A stretch of 64,000 nucleotides of DNA, taken from the NCBI RefSeq assembly GCF_937958065.1, contig NZ_CALFXI010000042.1, positions 107,002 to 171,001 of the forward strand, written 5' to 3'. Under the pieces are notes generated by a model, which saw only the letters and a program-made list of their open reading frames with translations, was not told where the DNA came from and made no database searches. Shown piece after piece: positions 15,390 to 24,245 of this stretch. The translations under genes and the position numbers were made by a program. Origin of the DNA: an uncultured Steroidobacter sp. (GTDB lineage Bacteria > Pseudomonadota > Gammaproteobacteria > Steroidobacterales > Steroidobacteraceae). Position 1 is the stretch's first letter. Every line of letters starts with the position of its first letter.

Positions 15390-18300
15390 ATGCATCACCG
15401 CCGCACGTCCGGTTCCCATTCCACAGACCCCTCGAGCTCGATCTCTGCGGTGGGTCTGCCCCGAAGCCGCCTGCTGAAATCCGCGGTACGTTTGTCGTTG
15501 GTCCTGCATTTCTCGCTTGCGTCGCATGCGATAGCTCAGTCCGTCGATATCGACGGCGATACGACGCCCTCAGCGCTGCCGTCCGATGGCGTACTCGGGG
15601 CCGACCTTCTCATTGGCGAGACAGGCATCGGCTCGCTGAGCATTCTGGATGGCGGGTCTGTGTCGAACTGGTATGGAGTTCTCGGCGATCAGGTGGGCGG
15701 CGAAGGCAGTGCCAGAGTCGCCGGTACGAGTCCGGGCGGCACCCAGTCGAGCTGGAGCAATTCCGGAAATCTGACGATCGGAGCTCAAGGTAACGGTACG
15801 CTGATCGTCGAAAGCGGCGGCGTGGTTTCCAACATCGACGGGATGCTTGGTGAACAGGGCACCGGCGTCGGTGAAGCGACCGTCGCGGGCGAGGGCTCCA
15901 GGTGGATCAACTCCGGCAGGCTGGTGGTCGGAAACTATGGCACGGGCAGGCTGCGCATCGAAGACCGGGCTACGGTGACCTCCGACGGGGGCATCGTGGG
16001 CGCTGGAAATTCGCCTGCGAGCAGCGAAGTCGTCGTCACCGGCGGCGCGAGATGGATCACTACCGACCAACTCGCGGTCGGCAACTACGCTGCCGGTTCG
16101 CTCACGATCGAGAACGCAGGTCTCGTATCCAGCACGCAAGCTTATATCGGCGGCTCCTCGAATGGCGTCGTGACGGTGACGGGCGTCGGCTCATCCTGGA
16201 ACAATGACACCAGCCTCGTGATCGGCAACATCGGTGTGGGCACGCTGACGATCGCCGATGGGGCGCACGTTCGCTCTGACCGGTCGGTCGAGCTCGGGTT
16301 GGCCGGCGGCGGCACCTTGACTCTGAGCGGCTCGGCAGCGACGCGGTCCGTGCTGGAGACGGGGCGCATATTTGCAGGGTCGGGCCATGTCGAGGTCAGC
16401 ATCGATGGGGGTGTCCTGCGCGCGACGCGCAGCAATGCCGATTTCATGGCTGGCTTTGGTTCGCGTGAGGTCACGATCGGCGCCAACGGCGCGATCATCG
16501 ATACAGCCGGCTTCAATATCGGCATCGCTGCCACTCTCGGCGGTGCCGGGAGCCTGCACAAGACCGGCGCCGGCACGCTGACGCTCACCGGAGGGAACAG
16601 CTACAGCGGACACACATTCGTGGAAGAGGGTGTCCTGGTCGGCAATGTCGGTTCGATCAGAGGTGACATCGCCAATGCCGGTATCGTCGAGCTCAAGCAG
16701 GAAACCGACGCGAGCTTCGGCGGAGCCATCAGCGGCATGTCGGGTGTCGATGGCAGGATGGTGAAATCCGGGGCAGGAACGCTGACGTTGACCGGACCTT
16801 CGTCGCTCGACTGGACTGTGACGCAGGGCAACCTCGTCGCTGCAGTCGACCGCTTCGGCGGGAATGCCAGAATCGAAGGGACGTCCGCGGTATTCACCTT
16901 TCGAGAGGCGGGCTCTGCAAACTATGGCGGCACGATCTCGGGCGATGGCGCGTTCGTCATCGACGGTCCGGGCACGCTGCTGTTGACCGGAGACAGCGCG
17001 GGTTTTTCAGGCACGACGACGCTGCGGCAAGGCACGCTGCGGGTGGGAGATTCGTCCGGCCACGGCCGTATCGGCGGCTCGCTCGATGTTCTTGCGGGGA
17101 GCACGCTCGGCGGTTCAGGGGCAGTGGGATCGGGTGCCGGATCAACGGTAACCATCGAGTCCGGCGCGACCCTCGCTGCGGGAAATTCCATCGGCACCCT
17201 GACCGTCGACGGCGATCTGATCATCCGTGATGGCGCGCGGCTCGAAGTCGAAGTCAACCCGAGCGGTAACGAGAGCGATCACGTGCGCGTCACCGGCAAC
17301 ACGGCACTGGCCGGAGGCGCTGTTGCGCATGTCGGGGCAACGGGGGAATACGATCTCAGCTCGCGCTATACCATTCTCTCGACGCAAGGCTCTCTCACCG
17401 GATCGTTTGCGTCGGTCACGTCCGACTTCGCTTTTCTCGATCCTTATCTCTTTTACGATTATGAGCTGGGCACGGTCGATCTCGCGTTCCTGCGCAACGA
17501 CCGAAGCTTGACCTCTGTCGCGCAGACACCGAACCAGATCGCAACCGCCGGCGGCATCGATAGCATCGGGTTCGGATCCGGCAATGCCGTCTACGATGCC
17601 GTGATTCAACTCGCCGACGATCCATCCCTGATCCGCGACACGTTCGACGCGCTGTCCGGCGAAGTGCATGCTTCAGTCGCGTCCAGCCTGATCGAAGACA
17701 GCCGCTTCGTGCGTGAAGCCGCTCAAGACCGCGTCCGCTCGGCGTTCCATGCAAGTCCCGGGATTGCATCGGAGCTCTCCCACAGCAGTGACCTCTGGGC
17801 CCGCGGCTTCGGGTCCTGGGAAACGAGGGACAGTAACGGCAATGCCGCTGACTTCGACCGCTCCATCGGTGGCGTCATGGTGGGCGCCGACATGCGCTCG
17901 TCGGATTCGCTGTTAGGGGTGCTCACGGGTTACAGCCGCTCGGATGTTTCCATCGGCAGCCGCCATTCATCAGCAGACATCGAAAGCTATACCCTCGGCG
18001 GTTACGGCGGCGTTCAGTGGCAGCGCGTCGTCTTACAGGGCGCTGCCGCGCACACGTCGAGCTCCATCGCAACGAAACGTTCCGTCGCCGTTCCGGGTCT
18101 CACAGATCGTCTGACCGGCGATTACCGCGCGGGTGTGTTTCAGGCGTTCGGCGAACTGGGCTATCGCATGCCGTTCGAACGTGGCGTGCTGGAACCGTTT
18201 GCCGGCGTTGCCAACATCAATGTCGATCGCAAGGCATCCACGGAAAGCGGAGGCAGGGCGGCGCTCGCCATCCAGAACGAGAACAGCGATACCACGTTCA

Positions 18301-18602
18301 CTTTCCTGGGAACGAGGGCCGAACGGCGTTCGGTCATGCGAGGCATCGATGCCGTGTTCAGCGGCATGCTGCTGTGGCGCCACGCGTTCGGAGACACAGA
18401 CCCGGAAAGCGCCCATGCCTTCAGCGACTCCAGCATTTTCACGGTGTTCGGGACGCCTATTGCACGAGACAGTGCAGTGATCGCGGCAGGAGCGAGATTC
18501 GATTTTTCACGGACCACGCGGCTCGCCGTCGAATATTCCGGGCATATCGCCTCTGGAGTCGAGGACCACGGCCTGCGGATCACGCTAAATAAAACGCTTT
18601 GA
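15390..18602 (+). CDS. Type Va autotransporter with repeat passenger
   Basis: 1070 residues. A long N-terminal extension leads to a hydrophobic signal peptide, cleaved near AIAQ-SV (about residue 50). The passenger starts with four to five imperfect 50-residue repeats (about 72-290) of the pattern 'SxWxNSGxLxVGxxGxGxLxI', each closing one beta-helix turn. Passenger-associated transport repeats follow ('GAGTLTLTGGNSYSGHTF', 'GTLLLTGDSAGFSGTTTL'). A helical linker around 730-790 leads to a 12-strand beta-barrel from about residue 800 ('DLWARGFGSWETRD'). No protease triad or other enzyme motif is visible, so an adhesin or surface-structural role is likely. The C-terminus ends 'ITLNKTL', with Leu in place of the usual final Phe. 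Confidence 0.88.
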   Translation: MHHRRTSGSHSTDPSSSISAVGLPRSRLLKSAVRLSLVLHFSLASHAIAQSVDIDGDTTPSALPSDGVLGADLLIGETGIGSLSILDGGSVSNWYGVLGDQVGGEGSARVAGTSPGGTQSSWSNSGNLTIGAQGNGTLIVESGGVVSNIDGMLGEQGTGVGEATVAGEGSRWINSGRLVVGNYGTGRLRIEDRATVTSDGGIVGAGNSPASSEVVVTGGARWITTDQLAVGNYAAGSLTIENAGLVSSTQAYIGGSSNGVVTVTGVGSSWNNDTSLVIGNIGVGTLTIADGAHVRSDRSVELGLAGGGTLTLSGSAATRSVLETGRIFAGSGHVEVSIDGGVLRATRSNADFMAGFGSREVTIGANGAIIDTAGFNIGIAATLGGAGSLHKTGAGTLTLTGGNSYSGHTFVEEGVLVGNVGSIRGDIANAGIVELKQETDASFGGAISGMSGVDGRMVKSGAGTLTLTGPSSLDWTVTQGNLVAAVDRFGGNARIEGTSAVFTFREAGSANYGGTISGDGAFVIDGPGTLLLTGDSAGFSGTTTLRQGTLRVGDSSGHGRIGGSLDVLAGSTLGGSGAVGSGAGSTVTIESGATLAAGNSIGTLTVDGDLIIRDGARLEVEVNPSGNESDHVRVTGNTALAGGAVAHVGATGEYDLSSRYTILSTQGSLTGSFASVTSDFAFLDPYLFYDYELGTVDLAFLRNDRSLTSVAQTPNQIATAGGIDSIGFGSGNAVYDAVIQLADDPSLIRDTFDALSGEVHASVASSLIEDSRFVREAAQDRVRSAFHASPGIASELSHSSDLWARGFGSWETRDSNGNAADFDRSIGGVMVGADMRSSDSLLGVLTGYSRSDVSIGSRHSSADIESYTLGGYGGVQWQRVVLQGAAAHTSSSIATKRSVAVPGLTDRLTGDYRAGVFQAFGELGYRMPFERGVLEPFAGVANINVDRKASTESGGRAALAIQNENSDTTFTFLGTRAERRSVMRGIDAVFSGMLLWRHAFGDTDPESAHAFSDSSIFTVFGTPIARDSAVIAAGARFDFSRTTRLAVEYSGHIASGVEDHGLRITLNKTL

Positions 18603-18620
18603 TGCGCCGACCGGAGCAGT

Positions 18621-18636
18621 GATCGCCGCGGCGATC
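18621..18636. terminator. Palindrome between convergent genes
   Basis: GATCGCCGCGGCGATC is a perfect 16-bp palindrome lying in the 36 bases between the autotransporter stop and the minus-strand regulator stop. As RNA it can form a 6-bp stem with a CGCG loop in either direction, so a bidirectional terminator is the simplest reading. Confidence 0.5.
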
Positions 18637-18638
18637 CG

Positions 18639-19460
18639 CTACTCGGGAGGCGACCTGCACCAAGCCGCTGTTGCTTCATCCGCGGGGAACATGCTCTCGA
18701 TCCGCAGTTCGTCGAGAGTGATGTCCCACGGCGTGCCGAATGTGGTGAAGGTCGAGAAGAAGTGCAGCTCGGTCGCTCCTGCGCGAAAAGCTGCCGTCAA
18801 TATGGGCAGTGGAGCGGCATCAGGCCCGCGCGCGTGCCAGCTCGCTGGAATGTCCGGATAGGTCAGGATTTCTTCCAGGAGCGCCTGCGCTTTGGCATCC
18901 GCAGGCGAGGCTGCGACCTGCGCATGAAGATGTCCGATCACATTGCCGGCCACTTCATCCCAATTGACGATCAGCGGGCGCATGTCGGCCGGATCGAAGA
19001 TCTGTCGTAGCACGTTGGCGTGCAGTGGCGGTCCTCCCCGCAGTCGTTGGAAGGCGCGCGTCGTGGCGCGATTGGTCGCGAGCACATCCCAATAGCGGTT
19101 CAAGACGAATGCGGGATAGGGCTCCTGCTGCTCGAGCATGAAGTCGATCGCGCGGCGGATCGGCGCCAGCTGCGTGGACGCGAGCGAGCTCTCCCGATAC
19201 TTCGGTGCGAATCCCGCTGCGACCAGCAAGGCGTTGCGTTCACGCAGCGGCAGATCGAGGGCGTCCGCAAGCTTGTCGATCATGTCTCGACTCGGTTGCG
19301 CCTTGCCTGTCTCCACACAGCTGAGATGCCGCGCCGACACGCCCGCCTCGAGCGCCAGATCCAGCTGACTCAGGTGCCTGACCGCACGCCATTCGCGCAG
19401 CAGCTTGCCGATGCCGTTGGCGGGCGATGCGGGTCTCGAACGCAAGGGGAGGGAGTCCAT
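18639..19460 (-). CDS. XRE-family regulator with MmyB-like ligand domain
   Basis: 273 residues from the ATG at 19460 (a TTG at 19487 would add nine residues). N-terminal helix-turn-helix: 'LLREWRAVRHLSQLDLALEAGVSARHLSCVETGKAQPSRDMI'. The remainder is the MmyB-like domain with the signatures 'PAFVLNRYWDVLATNRA' and 'HFFSTFTTFGTPWDITLDELRIESMFPAD'; such domains resemble a PAS fold and may bind fatty acids or other small hydrophobic ligands. A perfect 17-bp palindrome sits 34 bases upstream, and a close copy lies upstream of the VOC gene at 20785, so autoregulation plus control of that gene is likely. Confidence 0.87.
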   Translation of the reverse strand: MDSLPLRSRPASPANGIGKLLREWRAVRHLSQLDLALEAGVSARHLSCVETGKAQPSRDMIDKLADALDLPLRERNALLVAAGFAPKYRESSLASTQLAPIRRAIDFMLEQQEPYPAFVLNRYWDVLATNRATTRAFQRLRGGPPLHANVLRQIFDPADMRPLIVNWDEVAGNVIGHLHAQVAASPADAKAQALLEEILTYPDIPASWHARGPDAAPLPILTAAFRAGATELHFFSTFTTFGTPWDITLDELRIESMFPADEATAAWCRSPPE

Positions 19461-19493
19461 CGCGGCATGATAAGAGTCGTTGCGCAAAGTTGC

Positions 19494-19510
19494 ATGACCT
19501 CCGAGGTCAT
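19494..19510. promoter_or_regulatory. Operator ATGACCTC-C-GAGGTCAT, copy 1
   Basis: Perfect 17-bp inverted repeat, 34 bases upstream of the XRE regulator start on the minus strand and about 240 bases before the DUF1579-like gene on the plus strand. A near-identical copy is at 20881-20897. Two copies around one regulator point to its binding site. Confidence 0.65.
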
Positions 19511-19752
19511 TGTTTACACCCCGGTGTCGGCGTATTCATGCCCTGTACGGCGAGCAGCACCCGGCATGGAGACAGCAAGTGCGACCCAGACAGGTTGTTG
19601 GATCAGCTATGGAAGCGATCGGCGGACCCGGGGGCGGCGCGCTTGGTGAAGCAGGGCTGCGTGGGCGGGCGGACGGTCGACGTCACGACATTCCATGGCC
19701 AACGACGGTACTGCGAGACCGCTTTCGGGAGAATTTGAGCACCCGCTGCGCC

Positions 19753-20340
19753 ATGCTTCGTTTTCATGGTGTGGTCACGGCTTTGGTCTGCGGTCTGGCG
19801 ATGGGCGCCCCCGCTTCCACGCATGCCGCACAGGACACGCCCCAACCAACCCAGTCGGCGCCCGATCTCAGCGGGCTGCACGCCTTCGATTTCCTGGTCG
19901 GCGACTGGCGCATCCACAGCCGCCGGTTGAAGGAACGTCTCGCCGGCAGCGACGCATGGGAGGAGTTCGATGGAACACTCAGCTGCCGCAAGCTGATGGA
20001 TGGCTTCGCCAACGTGGACGACACGGTCTTCTACACGCCGCAAGGTGTTTATCGGGGCGTTGCGCCGCGAGCTTACGATGCAAAGTCAGGCGAGTGGGCG
20101 ATCTGGTGGATCGATGGCCGCAATCCGTTCGGGAACCTGGACCCGCCCGTCAAGGGGCGCTTCGTCGACGGCGTTGGCACCTTCCACGCCGACGATACCT
20201 TGAGAGGTCAGCCCATCAAGGTGCGATTCACCTGGTCGCACATCACACGCAACTCGGCGCGTTGGGAGCAGGCGTTTTCCGCTGACGGAGGCAAGACCTG
20301 GGAGACGAACTGGATTCAGACGCTGAGCCGCGTCGAGTGA
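19753..20340 (+). CDS. Secreted DUF1579-like hypothetical protein
   Basis: 195 residues from the ATG at 19753 with a signal peptide (hydrophobic 'GVVTALVCGLAMGAPAS', cleavage near HAA). The mature part begins 'GLHAFDFLVGDWRIHSRRL', the standard opening of a lipocalin-like DUF1579 domain, and ends with 'TWSHITRNSARWEQAFSADGGKTWETNW', a phrase shared by these proteins. The function of the family is unknown; the eight-stranded fold could bind a small ligand. Read divergently from the XRE regulator across 292 bases that contain the regulator's palindrome, so possibly under its control. A TTG at 19735 is an alternative start. Confidence 0.78.
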   Translation: MLRFHGVVTALVCGLAMGAPASTHAAQDTPQPTQSAPDLSGLHAFDFLVGDWRIHSRRLKERLAGSDAWEEFDGTLSCRKLMDGFANVDDTVFYTPQGVYRGVAPRAYDAKSGEWAIWWIDGRNPFGNLDPPVKGRFVDGVGTFHADDTLRGQPIKVRFTWSHITRNSARWEQAFSADGGKTWETNWIQTLSRVE

Positions 20341-20366
20341 CAACGCTCCGAGAGCAGAGCGTTGTC
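20339..20366 (+). terminator. Terminator hairpin after the DUF1579-like gene
   Basis: GACAACGCTC / GAGCGTTGTC, perfect 10-bp stem with an 8-base loop; the stem begins inside the TGA stop. The VOC gene converges on it from the other strand, so it may serve both. Confidence 0.7.
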
Positions 20367-20383
20367 GTTGCTCGACGTCGTCA

Positions 20384-20785
20384 TCACATCCCATGAGGGC
20401 TCATCCACGCGAGCTCGATCACGTGACCGTCCGGATCCTCGACCGCGCGGTTGTACAGGAAGCCCAGGTCGATCGGCTCACGAATGCCGGCTTTGCCGCC
20501 GGTGCTGGCCGCGGCCGCCGACAACGAATCCACCTCGTCGCGACTCTCGCAGGACAGGCAGAGCATGACCTGGCAGGTGGAATGCGCATCGGGGATCTGC
20601 TTCGACGTAAAGGTCGAAAAGTATTCGCGCGCCAGCAGTTGGAACGTGATCTGATCCGACCAGACCATCGAGGATGCCTGGTCGCTGCTGAACTGCTGAT
20701 TTTTACGGCAACCGAGCGCTTCGTAGAAGCGGGTCGAGGCGGCGAGGTTCCCGACCGGAAGGTTCACGAACAACATCTTTGGCAT
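20384..20785 (-). CDS. VOC-family (glyoxalase/dioxygenase fold) protein
   Basis: 133 residues, cytoplasmic. Two babab modules of the vicinal oxygen chelate fold: 'MLFVNLPVGNLAASTRFYEALG' opens the first, and 'LYNRAVEDPDGHVIELAWM' closes the second, with the metal-type Glu in the last strand. This branch (PhnB/glyoxalase-like) includes many proteins of unknown substrate. A copy of the XRE regulator's palindrome lies about 100 bases upstream, so it is probably a regulated target. Confidence 0.85.
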   Translation of the reverse strand: MPKMLFVNLPVGNLAASTRFYEALGCRKNQQFSSDQASSMVWSDQITFQLLAREYFSTFTSKQIPDAHSTCQVMLCLSCESRDEVDSLSAAAASTGGKAGIREPIDLGFLYNRAVEDPDGHVIELAWMSPHGM

Positions 20786-20880
20786 TCATTCATCTCCTAT
20801 CAACGAGCCAGTCCGACAGGAACATTCTTGAAACCTGTCCTGCTGCGCACGGGAGCCTAGCAGCGCGTCGCGACCGCGCA

Positions 20881-20897
20881 ATTACCTCTGAGGTCAT
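20881..20897. promoter_or_regulatory. Operator ATTACCTC-T-GAGGTCAT, copy 2
   Basis: Same 17-bp dyad as at 19494-19510 with one arm mismatch. It lies 96 bases upstream of the VOC gene start (minus strand), at a promoter-like distance. Confidence 0.6.
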
Positions 20898-20970
20898 TGA
20901 ATCAGTGCAGATGTATCGCAGCGTCGTCAGACCAGGAGGCCGAAGCTCTGCCTCTTGGCCGCCCACGCCA

Positions 20971-21930
20971 TCACCGATGGAGCGCAGTCCGCAACGCTGC
21001 GTTGGCCTGCGAAATCGCTGCGCGGGCCGCAGGTGTTTCGCTGATGGGATTCAACGAGACGAAGTCGTGAATCGTTCCGTTGTAGCGCACTGCCGTGACG
21101 CGGACCCCGGCCTGCATCAGCTTGCGCGCATATGCCTCGCCCTCGTCTCTGAGCACGTCGTTCTCATCGACGATGATCAGAGCCTCCGGCAATCCCTGCA
21201 ACTGCTCGGTCGTTGCATTCAGCGGGGTGGCCAGCAGCTCGTTGCGTGCAGCCACATCGGGCAGGTAGGCATCCCAGAACCATTGCATCGCCTTCTTGGT
21301 CAGCCAAGGACCAGCGGCGAAAGTGTTGTAAGAGACGGTTTCGAAGTTCGCATCCGTGACCGGATAGAACAGCACCTGCAGCGCGAAGCGTGGGCCGCCT
21401 CGCTCCTTTGCCATCAGGGTGAGCGCTGCTGACAGGTTCCCGCCGGCGCTGTCGCCGACGATGGCCAGCCGGCGGCCGTCGAGTCGAAGTTCCTGAGCGT
21501 GTTCGATCGCGTGGAGTATCGTTGCATACGACTGCTCGATGGCGGTCGGGTAACGCGCCTCCGGCGAACGAACGTAATCGACGAATACCACTGCAGCGTT
21601 TGCTCCGACGGCGAGCTCGCGAGTCAGACGGTCGTGGGTGTTCTTATCGCCCAGAATCCATCCGCCCCCATGCAGGTGGAACACCACCGGCAGCAGCCCC
21701 TGCGCCGAGGGCGGCCTCACGATACGAACCTCGACGCTCCCGGTCGGCCCGACGGGGAAGGTCATGTCTTCGATGATTGCGTCGGGCTTCGGCACCGGTA
21801 TGTTCTGCGCGCTCGCGAACTCCGCGCGAGCTGCATCGGGTGTCAACGTATAAATCGGCGCGCCGCCCAGGGAATCGACGAATGCTTGCGTCCTGGGTTC
21901 GAGGGCGGGACCTGGGAAATGTGCGTTCAT
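20971..21930 (-). CDS. Alpha/beta hydrolase of the hormone-sensitive lipase (HSL) family
   Basis: 319 residues from the ATG at 21930 with GGAG upstream; no signal peptide. The HSL features are clear: oxyanion motif 'HLHGGGWILGDK', nucleophile elbow 'VGDSAGGNLSAAL', Asp in 'IIVDENDVLRDEGE', and His in 'GTIHDFVSLNPISET'. These carboxylesterases act on short-chain esters or lactones. Stands alone on the minus strand, divergent from the HAD phosphatase across 122 bases. Physiological substrate unknown. Confidence 0.87.
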   Translation of the reverse strand: MNAHFPGPALEPRTQAFVDSLGGAPIYTLTPDAARAEFASAQNIPVPKPDAIIEDMTFPVGPTGSVEVRIVRPPSAQGLLPVVFHLHGGGWILGDKNTHDRLTRELAVGANAAVVFVDYVRSPEARYPTAIEQSYATILHAIEHAQELRLDGRRLAIVGDSAGGNLSAALTLMAKERGGPRFALQVLFYPVTDANFETVSYNTFAAGPWLTKKAMQWFWDAYLPDVAARNELLATPLNATTEQLQGLPEALIIVDENDVLRDEGEAYARKLMQAGVRVTAVRYNGTIHDFVSLNPISETPAARAAISQANAALRTALHR

Positions 21931-22052
21931 GACGGCAGCTCCGGCAGTGAGCAAGTAACGTGTGGACGCACTGCCTTTTCCACGATTGCGGGTGCAGCTG
22001 TTTGCGGCACATTACGTGACAAGCGCCACGCGGCGCCACGACACCTTTCGTC

Positions 22053-22739
22053 ATGCCCACGGATATCGCCACCCGCCCCGCGTTTTTGTTCGATCTCGAC
22101 GGCACGCTGGTCGATAGCGTGTACGAGCATGTGCTGGCGTGGCGGGCAGCGCTGCGGGAGATGCAGATCGAACTGGCCACCTGGCGCATCCATCGCCGCG
22201 TCGGCATGAGCGATGGACTCACTCTCTCTGCGCTTCAACGGGAAACCAATCGCAGGCTGAGCGCGGAGGAGGTCGAACGCCTGAAGCAACTGCACACCGA
22301 AGCTTTCCTCGAACGAATCGACCAGTTGCGTCCGCTGCCCGGTGCTCGGGAGCTTCTGAATACGCTGACCCGCCTGTCCGTTCCGTGGGCGATTGCGACC
22401 AGCGGAGTGGAGGAACGCGCTCGACGAGCCGTCAAAGTTCTGGAGCTCGGCTCCGAGGTGCAGTTGATCACCCGCGAAGACGTGGTTCACGGCAAACCTT
22501 TTCCCGACCTGTTCCTCGCCGGCGCGCGGCGGCTGAAGGTCGACATCGAGGATTGCATCGTCGTGGGCGACAGTGTCTGGGACGTGCTTGCTGCGCGTCG
22601 AGCCCGCGCCCTGGGTGTGGGCCTGCTTTGCGGAGGGTACGGGCACGACGAGCTCGTCCAAGCCGGCGCATATCGCGTCTACGAAGATCCTGCCGAGCTG
22701 TATCGCCATGTGGATGAGCTCGGCGTGCAGGTGACGTGA
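22053..22739 (+). CDS. HAD-family phosphatase (phosphoglycolate phosphatase-like)
   Basis: 228 residues. All HAD motifs are present: I 'FLFDLDGTLVDSVYEHV' with the nucleophile Asp, II 'IATSGVEE' with Thr/Ser, III Lys in 'VVHGKPFPDLF', and IV 'IVVGDSVWDVLAARRA'. The helical cap between motifs I and II makes it a subclass-I HAD (Gph/beta-phosphoglucomutase type), so either a small phosphatase or a mutase. No pathway partner lies next to it. Plus strand, converging with the efflux operon. Confidence 0.85.
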   Translation: MPTDIATRPAFLFDLDGTLVDSVYEHVLAWRAALREMQIELATWRIHRRVGMSDGLTLSALQRETNRRLSAEEVERLKQLHTEAFLERIDQLRPLPGARELLNTLTRLSVPWAIATSGVEERARRAVKVLELGSEVQLITREDVVHGKPFPDLFLAGARRLKVDIEDCIVVGDSVWDVLAARRARALGVGLLCGGYGHDELVQAGAYRVYEDPAELYRHVDELGVQVT

Positions 22740-22777
22740 ATCCCACGATCGCGGTCGCAACTCCGGAACTTGCCGGA

Positions 22778-24244
22778 TCATTCATCCCCCCGGCGCGGAT
22801 GGTCGCCGGTGCGCTCTATCCAGCCACCGCCAAGAGCGCGATAGAGGTCGACGAGATTGGTCAGTCGTTGCAGGCGGGCCCCCACCAGCACGAGTTCCGC
22901 ATCGTAGAGATCCGTCTGCGCGGTGAGTACATCGAGATAGCTCGCCTGGCCATTTTTGTAGAGCAGCTGGGCCAACTCCAGCCTGCGGCGCTGTGCCGCG
23001 GTGAACCGCTCCAGGGCGCTGATCTGTTCGTCGAACGTCCCGCGGGCGGCGAGGCCATCCGCAACCTCGCGAAATGCCTCCTGTATGGTCAACTGATAGC
23101 GCGCGATGCTGATATCTCGATTGACGAGTGCCGTGTCCAGCTCGGCAGCGAGGGCGCCGGCGTTGAAGATCGGCAGCTGGATCGCAGAAGTCAGTGACCA
23201 CGCCGCCGAGCCGGCCGTGAATAGCTCGCCGAGCTTGCCGCTGGCGGTGCCGCCGGTGCCGGTGAGAGAAAACGACGGGAAGAAGGCGGCCCGGGCTGCG
23301 CCGATGTTGGCGTTGGCCGAACGCAGGAGCGCTTCCGCTTGCAGTACATCCGGCCGGCGGGTCAGCAACTGCGACGGCAGGCCGGCCGGGATGTCGGCAA
23401 GAATGTTCTGGTCACCGAGGCGTTTGCCGCCCGTGACGGGCGATGGCAATGGTTGACCGAGCAACTGGACGAGACCGTTCTCCGCCTGTGCACGCGCGCG
23501 AAGTTGGGCCGCGCGATTCGAACGGGCCTGCTCGACCGCTGTTTCGGCCTGTTTCAGGTCGAGCTCCGTGGCCGCGCCGGTCTCGAACTGCAGCTTCACC
23601 AGATCATAGGAGGCAACGTCGGCATCCAACGTGCGCTGCGTGACTTCGAGCAGCTCATCGGCGGCGAGCAGTGTCAGGTATTGATCCGCAACCTGCGAGA
23701 CCAACAGGATCTGCGCCGCTTTGCGGGCCTGGATGGATGCCAGGAACTGTTCCAGTGCGGCACCCTCGAGGCTGCGCAAGCGACCGAACACGTCGATCTC
23801 CCAGGCCGCGGTCAGTCCCACTGAATACGATCGCGGGCGCGGCGAGAGCACTGCACTCTGCGGCCCGAAATCGAGCGGTGTGCGCATCCGTTCATCGAGG
23901 GTCTGTGCCCCGATTTGCGGGTACAGTTCAGCCGCCTGGATGCGGAACGCCGCTCGCAACAACTCCACGTTCAGCAGCGCGATCCGCAGATCGCGATTGT
24001 TCGTCAATGCGATTTCGACCAGCTGCTGCAATCGGGGATCGGCCAGGAAATCCCGCCAGCCGATCTCGGTCGCTGCCAGCTCGCCGGCGCCGTGACTTGC
24101 TTCATAGGCCCGCCCGGTCGGGTATTCGTCGGCGACCGGAAGCGACGGCTGTCGGTATTCGGGCGCGAGCGTGCAGCCGCACGCCGCTGCCCATGTGGCA
24201 AGGGCAGCGCATCTTCCCACACGAGTTTTCGAACCGGCGCCCAC
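22778..24244 (-). CDS. Outer membrane efflux lipoprotein (NodT/OprM family)
   Basis: 488 residues if started at the GTG at 24244, which follows the permease stop by one base (TGA-C-GTG); a GTG at 24268 would overlap the permease. The signal ends in a lipobox, 'AAACGCTLAPEYRQP', with Cys acylated. Two repeated outer-membrane efflux domains follow, with Ala/Leu/Gln-rich helices ('AELDLKQAETAVEQARSNRAAQLRA') and 'LPSQLLTRRPDVLQAEALLRSANANIGAARAAFFPS', the NodT signature. It forms the trimeric exit duct of the tripartite pump with the two genes upstream and is the last gene of the operon. Confidence 0.92.
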   Translation of the reverse strand: MGAGSKTRVGRCAALATWAAACGCTLAPEYRQPSLPVADEYPTGRAYEASHGAGELAATEIGWRDFLADPRLQQLVEIALTNNRDLRIALLNVELLRAAFRIQAAELYPQIGAQTLDERMRTPLDFGPQSAVLSPRPRSYSVGLTAAWEIDVFGRLRSLEGAALEQFLASIQARKAAQILLVSQVADQYLTLLAADELLEVTQRTLDADVASYDLVKLQFETGAATELDLKQAETAVEQARSNRAAQLRARAQAENGLVQLLGQPLPSPVTGGKRLGDQNILADIPAGLPSQLLTRRPDVLQAEALLRSANANIGAARAAFFPSFSLTGTGGTASGKLGELFTAGSAAWSLTSAIQLPIFNAGALAAELDTALVNRDISIARYQLTIQEAFREVADGLAARGTFDEQISALERFTAAQRRRLELAQLLYKNGQASYLDVLTAQTDLYDAELVLVGARLQRLTNLVDLYRALGGGWIERTGDHPRRGDE

Positions 24245-24245
24245 G

